From Actinomycetota bacterium (lineage in GTDB: Bacteria > Actinomycetota > AC-67), in the NCBI GenBank assembly GCA_041658565.1, contig JBAZZY010000001.1, forward strand, positions 310,001-374,000: DNA of 64,000 bases, in the 5' to 3' direction. This document shows, one piece after another, positions 32,196-38,532 of the stretch. The notes beneath the pieces were generated by a model. It did no database searches and was not told the origin of the DNA. It worked only from the letters and a program-made list of their open reading frames with translations. A program made the position numbers and the translations under genes. Position 1 is the first letter of the stretch. Every line of letters begins with the position of its first letter.

Positions 32196-33245
32196 GTGGC
32201 ACAAAGCGACGACGGACCGCCGTCCGACCGGGATGAGGATCTCGATCTCGACGACGCAGAATTGCTGGCGGAAGCCGCCGAGCAACTCGCGCAGGCTGAA
32301 GACGAAACCCCTCTGAGGCCGGAAGAAGCCGAGCGACTCGGCGATCTCGACGCGCTCGGAACCTACCTGCGCGAGATCGGCCGCTACCCCCTGCTGACTG
32401 CGGCGCAGGAGGTCGAACTCGCCAAACGCATCGAGGCTGGGATGAAATCCGATAAGCGCCTCGAAAAAGGCGAGAGCCTCACGCCGACCAAGCGCCGCCA
32501 GCTTGAGATGCTGGCGCGAGACGGAGCCTCCGCAAAGCACGACATGGTCCAGGCCAACCTGCGACTGGTCGTTTCGATCGCGCGCCGCTATCGCGCAACA
32601 GGCATCCCCCTGCTCGACCTTGTGCAAGAGGGCAACATCGGCCTGATGCGCGCGGTGGACAAGTTTGAGTGGCGAAAGGGCTTCAAGTTCTCGACGTACG
32701 CCACCTGGTGGATCCGCCAGGCGATCCAGCGCGGCATCGCCGACCGCGGCCGAGCCATCCGTCTTCCCGTGCACGTGCATGAGTTGCTGGTTCGGGTTCG
32801 GCGCGCGCGAAGCGAACTCGAAGCCCAACTCGGCCGTGAAGCCACGGACGAAGAGGTCGCCAAGGCCGCGCGCCTTCCCCTGGCGCGCGTGCGTGAACTA
32901 CGCGGCCTTGCTGCGAACTTGCTGTCTCTGGAGACCCCGGTCGGCGAGGCCGGCGAGGCGACCCTTGGGGAATTCGTCCCCGACGAGGCCGCGAACACAC
33001 AGTTCGACGACGTCCTATCGGGAATCGGTCGCGAGGAACTCGACCGCGTCATGTCGACGCTGACCGAGCGCGAACAGATGATCTTGCGACTTCGCTTCGG
33101 CCTCACCGGTGAAGAACCACTGACCCTGGAAGAAGTCGGCCGTCGGTTCGGTCTGACCCGTGAGCGCATCCGCCAACTGGAAGCCAAAGCGCTGGCCAAG
33201 TTGCGCCACCCGTCACGTTCGGCGGCGCTGCGAACCGAAACCTGA
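32196..33245 (+). CDS. RNA polymerase sigma-70 family factor (primary-type, RpoD/HrdB-like)
   Basis: A 349-residue sigma factor with an acidic N terminus, region 1.2 (DALGTYLREIGRYPLLTAAQEVELAKRI), region 2 (NLRLVVSIARRYRATGIPLLDLVQEGNIGLMRAVDKFEWRKGFKFSTYATWWIRQA in order), region 3, and region 4 with the HTH LTLEEVGRRFGLTRERIRQLEAKALAKLR. All promoter-contact regions are present, so it can read -35/-10 promoters such as those noted in this window. It may be the housekeeping factor or a group 2 relative; the short N terminus leaves both open. GTG 32196 is the start; AAAGG lies about 16 nt upstream, which is far. No anti-sigma factor is adjacent. Confidence 0.93.
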   Translation: MAQSDDGPPSDRDEDLDLDDAELLAEAAEQLAQAEDETPLRPEEAERLGDLDALGTYLREIGRYPLLTAAQEVELAKRIEAGMKSDKRLEKGESLTPTKRRQLEMLARDGASAKHDMVQANLRLVVSIARRYRATGIPLLDLVQEGNIGLMRAVDKFEWRKGFKFSTYATWWIRQAIQRGIADRGRAIRLPVHVHELLVRVRRARSELEAQLGREATDEEVAKAARLPLARVRELRGLAANLLSLETPVGEAGEATLGEFVPDEAANTQFDDVLSGIGREELDRVMSTLTEREQMILRLRFGLTGEEPLTLEEVGRRFGLTRERIRQLEAKALAKLRHPSRSAALRTET

Positions 33246-33258
33246 TTCCGAACCGCCC

Positions 33259-34566
33259 TTACGCCCGAGCGACTTCTGGAACCAGCACTACAGTCGGCTC
33301 GCCGGGATACTCCACCGTAGGCACCCACCCCCGCCGCTCGATCGCCCGCTCCAGCGCCCGAACGACGTCCGGATCGAACTGAGTTCCCTCGCAGCGACGC
33401 AGTTCAATCAATGCCTCTTCCGGGCCGCGAGCAAGCCTGTAACTGCGCGTCGATGTCATTGAATCGAACGCGTCGGCGGCAGCCACGATACGGGCCGCGA
33501 GCGGGATCGCACTGCCCGCAATCCCATCGGGATACCCTCGGCCGTCGATTCTCTCGTGGTGGTGACGCACGGCAAAAACGGCTTCGCTCTCCCGAAGGAA
33601 GTCAATATCGTCGACGATCTCGCGCCCGTATACCGGGTGCGCCTTCATATGCTCGTACTCCTCATCGGTCAGCTTTCCCGGCTTGGTCAGGATCCGGGTC
33701 GAAACGACGAGCTTCCCCACGTCGTGCATCAAGGCAGCGATACGCAGTGCATGAACCTCGGTCCGCGACATCCGCATCTCCGTCGCGATCATCGTGGTGA
33801 CCGCACTCACGCGTTCGGCATGTCCACGCGTGTACGCATCCTTGGCCTCGATCGCCGCGACGAGACTGCGCAGTGTCGCCTCGTACGCCTCCCCCATGCT
33901 CGCAGCCGCCTGGAACGCGCTACGCGCCACCAAAAGGGGAACCAGAATGAACACGACCGCCGCAAGCCCCATCTGCACGTACAGCACCGCGAGGAGCACG
34001 CCCAGGACCGCGAAGGCGAAGGTGCTGGCGACGATAGACAAGAAGTTCTCGCGCCAGACTTCGCGCATGGGCAGACGCCGTACAAGCGCGACCATCCCTG
34101 CGACAAGTCCGGTGTTGACAAGAAAGTAAGCAGCGGAAACTACGCACAGGGGAATCAAGATGCCCGGGAAAGCCGCGGCATTGAGATCAGCTCCGGGCCC
34201 TCGCATTGTCCGGTACGCGATCCCGGCGACCGCCGTCGACAGCGTCAGTTGGGCTCCGTTGAAGAACATGCGCCCAAGCCAGTCGGGACGGCTCCGAACA
34301 CTCAAATCGAACGCCCCAAACGAGGCTGCGATTGCCGCCTCCGCGGGCCCGACGCCGGTAAGCGCCGCGACGGCGACCACGAAGCTGACCGAGTACGTGA
34401 CCTGGGGGAAGTTGATCGGCGCCAATTCGGCGAGAAGGAACAGCAACCCAAAGCCGACCGCGGAGCCGAAGCGCACCGAGTCGCGAGCGAGAAACACCAC
34501 CAGAACTCCTGCGGCAACAGCCACAGCGGTGGAGTACAACCACGCACGAATCGGGAAATCCCGCAT
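33259..34566 (-). CDS. Membrane HD-GYP domain protein (probable cyclic-di-GMP phosphodiesterase)
   Basis: A 435-residue protein. About eight hydrophobic segments occupy residues 5-215, a MASE-like sensor region. The cytosolic part follows a short linker helix (ASMGEAYEATLRSLVAAIEAKD) and is an HD-GYP domain: TRGHAERV, HDVGK (281-285), HHHERIDGRGYPDG (with the GYP triplet) and AADAFDSMTSTRSYR. These proteins hydrolyse cyclic-di-GMP to GMP. ATG 34566 has GAGG about 6 nt upstream and replaces a TTG five codons earlier. It is convergent with the sigma factor gene, 13 bp apart. Confidence 0.9.
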   Translation of the reverse strand: MRDFPIRAWLYSTAVAVAAGVLVVFLARDSVRFGSAVGFGLLFLLAELAPINFPQVTYSVSFVVAVAALTGVGPAEAAIAASFGAFDLSVRSRPDWLGRMFFNGAQLTLSTAVAGIAYRTMRGPGADLNAAAFPGILIPLCVVSAAYFLVNTGLVAGMVALVRRLPMREVWRENFLSIVASTFAFAVLGVLLAVLYVQMGLAAVVFILVPLLVARSAFQAAASMGEAYEATLRSLVAAIEAKDAYTRGHAERVSAVTTMIATEMRMSRTEVHALRIAALMHDVGKLVVSTRILTKPGKLTDEEYEHMKAHPVYGREIVDDIDFLRESEAVFAVRHHHERIDGRGYPDGIAGSAIPLAARIVAAADAFDSMTSTRSYRLARGPEEALIELRRCEGTQFDPDVVRALERAIERRGWVPTVEYPGEPTVVLVPEVARA

Positions 34567-34661
34567 GTTCGACCTCGGCAAGCCCTAGACGGCAGGAGGG
34601 CCTGGACCGAGGGCCCAAGCCTCCCCACTGCGTAACTTGTCGGCTTTGCCGAGCCGAACGT

Positions 34662-35024
34662 TTAGTACTTCGCCGATGCTCCTGCGATCAGGAACAAGGA
34701 CGCGAGTGCGGACAGCACTCCCAGGATGCGCGCCATAGTGGTTACACCTCCCCCGCCAGCGGTTTTCCCCCAGAAACGGTCTTCGATGCGGCGACCGGCG
34801 CTTTCTGCCGGTTCGGTGTCGACAACTCGCCGGATGGCCCGAATGGAGACACACGGGTAGGCGGCATCCTCCCACCAGGGGGCGGGAAGAATGGCTGGCC
34901 CCCATTCGGGCCAACGCAGCGAGGGCCCCTGCTGGGGCCGAGCCGGACGTGCCGAGGAGTCCGAGGGGCCGGGCGCAACCGGCGAGAGCCCTTCCAGGCC
35001 ATCCCAGTGATCCTTGCGCTCCAT
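34662..35024 (-). CDS. Possible small protein with a C-terminal membrane segment, or a separate 24-aa hydrophobic peptide
   Basis: A 120-codon frame from ATG 35024, with AAAGGGG 4-5 nt upstream, ends in 24 residues that read as a short hydrophobic helix (MARILGVLSALASLFLIAGA). That final ATG (34736) has its own GGAGG 10 nt upstream, so the real product may be the 24-residue peptide alone (34662-34736). The upstream 96 residues are Pro/Trp-rich and acidic (RWPEWGPAILPAPWWEDAAY) with fairly normal codon use, but match no family. It lies 95 bp before the HD-GYP gene on the same strand. Confidence 0.35.
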   Translation of the reverse strand: MERKDHWDGLEGLSPVAPGPSDSSARPARPQQGPSLRWPEWGPAILPAPWWEDAAYPCVSIRAIRRVVDTEPAESAGRRIEDRFWGKTAGGGGVTTMARILGVLSALASLFLIAGASAKY

Positions 35025-35352
35025 GCCGTCCCCTTTGGCGATTTACTTGGGCAAAGGGTATGGGGCGGACCGACCGGGAAAAACCGTGCAAAGTACGGAT
35101 TTGAATACGGAAATCGGACACAAGGTAGATGTCCGGGTCGTTGCGCAACCCAGGACGTATGCAAGCAGTGTCTCCCACGTTCCGGTTCTTGTGCGACCCG
35201 CAGTCACCCCAGGATCACATGCAGATCACATGTCCAAGGTGGACAGGGCCTGCACAGGGCGGCGTCGAGGACCCGGCCCCCATGGGCGCGCCGCCTGGAA
35301 TCCCCGCGCGCGATCGAGCGCGCATCCGACGCCGGTCCACCCGCGCGCCCGG
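35025..35352. other. Non-coding stretch with two direct-repeat pairs
   Basis: No convincing gene. It holds GATCACATG twice (35213-35221 and 35224-35232, period 11 bp) and TACGGA twice (35094-35099 and 35106-35111, period 12 bp). A weak minus-strand promoter-like pair (TTTTTC, 17 bp, TACCCT at 35055-35060) could serve the frame starting at 35024. No terminator was found after the ABC permease. Confidence 0.5.
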
Positions 35353-36354
35353 CTACAGCGTCCCCGCAGGGACGTCGCGGTTCCGCATCGTCACGATCCC
35401 GAGCCACGCCGCCAGCGCGACCCAGACCCCGAGGACGACGAATGAGTGAGACGCGCGGAAGGCCGCCACTTCGAACTCCCGACAGCCGACCGGCGGCCCG
35501 CAGGTCGTGTATCGACTCAGCGGCCACCAGATTGCAGGCCCCGCACGCCCGGCAGCATCGTGGAACAGGCTGGCGACCGATTGCGCCGGCAGCACGTAGC
35601 GAAAGAAACCCGCGCCGCGCGTCAGCAGCCCGTCGCCGAGAAGGAGCAGCAAAGGCATCGCCAGTCCGGCAACGGCCGATCTCCCTACCGTCGCGGACAA
35701 CGCCGCGAGACACGCGTACACCAGGACAACGACAAGTCCCGCCACGACGTCCCCCGCGTATGCGCGCACTCCGAGCCGTCCTGCGCCGCCTACATCCAGC
35801 GCGATTCGGAGAACCCAGTCCTCGGCGGCCAGAAGCACCTGCGCGCAGACGTACACACCGCCGACCACAGTGAGGATGCTCCGGAGTCGGGCGAGGTATG
35901 CGCGACCCCGATCCGGCATGTGAACAAGGACGGTCGGCCAGGTTCGGCCTGTCCAGTCCCTGCCCGCGAGAACGGCGCCTACCAATACCGCCCACACGAC
36001 TCCGACGGCGGACCCGGTGGTTCGCGCTCGCCCGGCGGCGGCCTGGAGGGGAGCGAGTCGCCGCTCGGACACGGCGATCAACTGATCGAACTCATCCGAG
36101 AAAACGACCCGGAGAGCAGAAACGGGAAGGTCTCGAACTTTGCCCGGATCCAAACCGAAGCCAGGGTGGTAACACATCCCCGAGTCGCAGACCCCCATGC
36201 CCGCGCTGATACGGGTCGTCGTGCGCGCCAGATCCCGAAAGTGACGCTGCATCCTCAAGTCTGAGTAGGAGCTGAACGCCAGTCCTCCGAGCACGACGAG
36301 AAACGCGCCGGTGAGTAGCCACACTGAACGTCGGCGTACGGCCTCGTTCAACAC
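35353..36354 (-). CDS. ABC-2-type transporter permease
   Basis: A 333-residue membrane protein: one N-terminal helix (WLLTGAFLVVLGGLAFSSYS), an extracytoplasmic loop of about 75 residues that holds two cysteines (GVCDSGMCYHPGFG), five further helices, and a late loop with CGPPVGC before the last helix. This is the ABC-2 permease topology used for drug, peptide or lipid export and for bacteriocin immunity. Its start overlaps the ATPase stop by 7 bp, so the two form one transporter, probably a homodimer of each. The paired cysteines in both outer loops are unusual and may form disulfides. Confidence 0.85.
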   Translation of the reverse strand: MLNEAVRRRSVWLLTGAFLVVLGGLAFSSYSDLRMQRHFRDLARTTTRISAGMGVCDSGMCYHPGFGLDPGKVRDLPVSALRVVFSDEFDQLIAVSERRLAPLQAAAGRARTTGSAVGVVWAVLVGAVLAGRDWTGRTWPTVLVHMPDRGRAYLARLRSILTVVGGVYVCAQVLLAAEDWVLRIALDVGGAGRLGVRAYAGDVVAGLVVVLVYACLAALSATVGRSAVAGLAMPLLLLLGDGLLTRGAGFFRYVLPAQSVASLFHDAAGRAGPAIWWPLSRYTTCGPPVGCREFEVAAFRASHSFVVLGVWVALAAWLGIVTMRNRDVPAGTL

Positions 36355-37280
36355 GTCGGCTCCCCCACGTCTTCCCGCGGGCCCGGATCACCCGACCGGC
36401 CGCCGACCAACCGAATGAACGCCTCCTCCAGGGACTCCGAAACCGCACTGATGTGTTCCGGGAAGATCCCCCCGCCGGCAAGAATGCGGCACACCTCCGC
36501 CGGCGCAGCCCCCTCGACCCGAGCCGCTCCGCCGTCCACGCGAACGGAAAGACCGGCGCCGGACAGAACGTCTCGCACGGCCTCGAAATCCGACGCGACG
36601 ACGCACACGGCGGCCGAGCCGGAGAGCAACTCGGCAACCTCTCCCTGATAGACAAGCGCGCCCCGCCGAATGAACGCGACGTGAGAACACACGCGCTCGA
36701 CCTCGGTCAGGTTGTGGCTGGAAAGGAAGATCGTGCACCCCGCGCGCGCGCGCGACTCCAGGATGTTACGAACGAGCCGAAGCCCCGGCGGATCCAATCC
36801 GTTGGAGGGCTCGTCCAGAATCAACACGTCCGGATCGGCCAAGAGCGCAGAGGCCAGCGACAGACGCTGCTTCATTCCCAGCGAGTAGCCTCCCACTCGC
36901 TCGCGAGACCGCGACGACAACTCGACAAGGTCCAGAACGCCGTCCACGCGACCCACAGGCACGGCAGCGTGCATCTTCGCGAGCATGAGGAGGTTCTCGC
37001 GCGCGCTCAGGTGAGAAAAGAACGCCTGGCCCTCCAACATGAACCCGACCCGCCGCGAGCGAAGCGCCTCCGCGAGCGGCCGGCCGCCGATCAGTGCGCT
37101 TCCGCCGTCCGCTTTCAGCAGACCGGCACACAGCCTGATCACAGTGGACTTCCCGGCGCCGTTAGGTCCGAGGAACCCAAACACGACTCCCGCAGGAACA
37201 ACCAAGGACACCGGTCCAATGCGCGCACGCGGCCCATAGGTCTTCGCGATGTCCCGAAGCTCAATCGCGGCAACCGTCAT
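36348..37280 (-). CDS. ABC transporter ATP-binding protein
   Basis: A 310-residue ABC ATPase that powers the adjacent permease. Walker A is GPNGAGKST (38-46), the signature is YSLGMKQRLSLASALL, Walker B is VLILDEPSNGLDPPG, and the H-loop is SSHNLTEVERV. A C-terminal extension of about 90 residues (from CVVASDFEAVRDVLSGAG) is typical of ATPases of drug and lantibiotic-type exporters. ATG 37280 is preceded by GAGGGCGAG at some distance. It follows the secreted Cys protein by 70 bp on the same strand. Confidence 0.92.
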   Translation of the reverse strand: MTVAAIELRDIAKTYGPRARIGPVSLVVPAGVVFGFLGPNGAGKSTVIRLCAGLLKADGGSALIGGRPLAEALRSRRVGFMLEGQAFFSHLSARENLLMLAKMHAAVPVGRVDGVLDLVELSSRSRERVGGYSLGMKQRLSLASALLADPDVLILDEPSNGLDPPGLRLVRNILESRARAGCTIFLSSHNLTEVERVCSHVAFIRRGALVYQGEVAELLSGSAAVCVVASDFEAVRDVLSGAGLSVRVDGGAARVEGAAPAEVCRILAGGGIFPEHISAVSESLEEAFIRLVGGRSGDPGPREDVGEPTC

Positions 37281-37350
37281 CGGATGATGCTCGCCCTCAA
37301 AGGCCCTCTCTCAGCAGGCGAGCAGGTCCCGCTGGACGCCGCACCCGCAA

Positions 37351-37839
37351 TCACCGAGGAGAAGTGGAGCGGACTGCAGGACAAGCCCAGCGTGAACTCC
37401 CGGACGTGTCGGTGTCCTCATCTCTATTCGCGTTCTCGTCGGCCCCATTACCGTCAGCTACGTTCCTATACGTATACGTCGTGTCGCTCGCACAGGACCA
37501 TTCCATTTGAGCCTCTGCTGTTCCTTGCCCCTCCTCGAACGGTTGCGCGTCCGCGATCACCGCCAAGTTATGCCAGAAGATCAGGATCCCCTGGCGCTGT
37601 AGCGTTACCCGAACATTCACCAACCCACTCTCGCTACTTGGAACTACCGTGCATGCTTCCTTTCCGTGCACTTCAACCATTCCCGTCGTATTCGTCGCGT
37701 CAAAACCGAACTGCGGCACATATGCCGTTGCGCCACAGCTAACGGACCCAGCTTGGGCGCCCACCATCGCAGCAACGTTGAGCGCTAGAACACCGGCCAA
37801 CACAACAGGTACCGATCGGAAAACGCGTACACGCCACAT
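37351..37839 (-). CDS. Secreted small protein with four or more cysteines (unknown family)
   Basis: A 162-residue exported protein. The signal peptide covers about 1-31 (FRSVPVVLAGVLALNVAAMV, cleavage near AQAGS). The mature part has Cys in VSCGATAY, KEACTVVPS, WSCASDTTY and RWACPAV, in positions that could form two disulfides, and a beta-rich centre (GLVNVRVTLQRQGILIFWHN). The C-terminal 25 residues are acidic. ATG 37839 has GGGGAGAGGG directly upstream. It is just upstream of the ABC transporter genes and could be cotranscribed. No family recognised. Confidence 0.65.
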   Translation of the reverse strand: MWRVRVFRSVPVVLAGVLALNVAAMVGAQAGSVSCGATAYVPQFGFDATNTTGMVEVHGKEACTVVPSSESGLVNVRVTLQRQGILIFWHNLAVIADAQPFEEGQGTAEAQMEWSCASDTTYTYRNVADGNGADENANRDEDTDTSGSSRWACPAVRSTSPR

Positions 37840-38156
37840 GCCCTCTCCCCATCTGTCCCGGGCCTGCTTAACCCCCAGGACATCGAGATTACCATCCCCG
37901 CAGAGAGAGTCAATCGGCGTCCTTCCCCACGTCCCCGATCGCGCCAGCCCTCGTTTCCCCCGGTGCTGGGGTTCACCTCCGGCGTACTTCCGGCCCCAGC
38001 CTGCGCCGTCCCCCTTGGCTCGGACTGGCGGCCTGGGCCTCCTTCGTGGTCAACGTGGACGTCGTCCTGGACGGCCCAGCCTGCGGCCGTTCGCCGGAAG
38101 CTTGCGACGTCACCTTCACCGCCAAGCGATTGCACATGCCCGGCGCACTAAGGAGA
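37840..38156. other. Stretch without an assignable gene
   Basis: Frames are open on both strands here, but none has a start codon with a ribosome-binding site or -10 box, and none gives a recognisable protein. A plus-strand segment near 38030-38150 reads in a protein-like way without a start and may be a remnant. Confidence 0.4.
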
Positions 38157-38181
38157 AAGGAGGGACGCGAGGTCCCTCCTT
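38157..38181 (-). terminator. Hairpin, probable terminator of the small secreted peptide gene
   Basis: AAGGAGGGAC (38157-38166), 5-nt loop, GTCCCTCCTT (38172-38181), a perfect 10-bp stem. In the minus-strand direction it is followed by TTCTCCTT. A second hairpin, CCGGGGT-CAAC-ACCCCGG at 38199-38216, lies between it and the stop of the peptide gene. Confidence 0.6.
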
Positions 38182-38221
38182 ACAGGAGTTCTCCTATTCC
38201 GGGGTCAACACCCCGGACTCA

Positions 38222-38341
38222 CTAGGGAAGAATCGGTGGTAACGACGGCGGCCCGAACGCGAGCGCCGCATTTGCCGCAACCACCATCAGCAATGAAGCA
38301 GCCGCAAATACGGCGACCGACCGTGCCCAAAGTCTGCGCAT
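38222..38341 (-). CDS. 39-residue secreted peptide precursor
   Basis: A short frame with an ATG at 38341 and GGAG 9-10 nt upstream (AAGGAGAAGATCAG). The product has a clear Sec signal peptide (MRRLWARSVAVFAAASLLMV, then VAANAALA) and a mature part of about 10 residues, FGPPSLPPILP. It ends at TAG 38222 and is followed by two hairpins. It lies between the large LuxR-type regulator and the secreted Cys protein/ABC transporter, all on the minus strand. A signalling or antimicrobial peptide is conceivable; this is inference from size and context. Confidence 0.55.
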   Translation of the reverse strand: MRRLWARSVAVFAAASLLMVVAANAALAFGPPSLPPILP

Positions 38342-38532
38342 CTGATCTTCTCCTTCCGCCTGTTTCCGACGACGGAGATGAAATCGGGGCTATTTGCGGG
38401 ATGCCACACCCCCAAAAATGACTATCTTCGCCACCCCGAGTGCTCATCGGACCGCCAAAACAGAGGGGTCGGAGCAGCTCGAAAGAAACAGCCTGGGTAA
38501 ACCTGGAAACTGGAGTACCCGCCGGCGCCGCC

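Noticed and set aside
34570..34661. Possible cyclic-di-GMP riboswitch before the HD-GYP gene
   Set aside because: CGGCAAAGCCG and GCAGTGGGGAGGC recall parts of the GEMM motif, but the conserved GACGCAAAGCC element and the paired helices could not be found. A covariance-model scan would settle it.
37963..38151. A 62-codon plus-strand frame in the gap before the secreted peptide
   Set aside because: No ribosome-binding site or -10 box, Pro/Ser-rich product and no family; left as unassigned.
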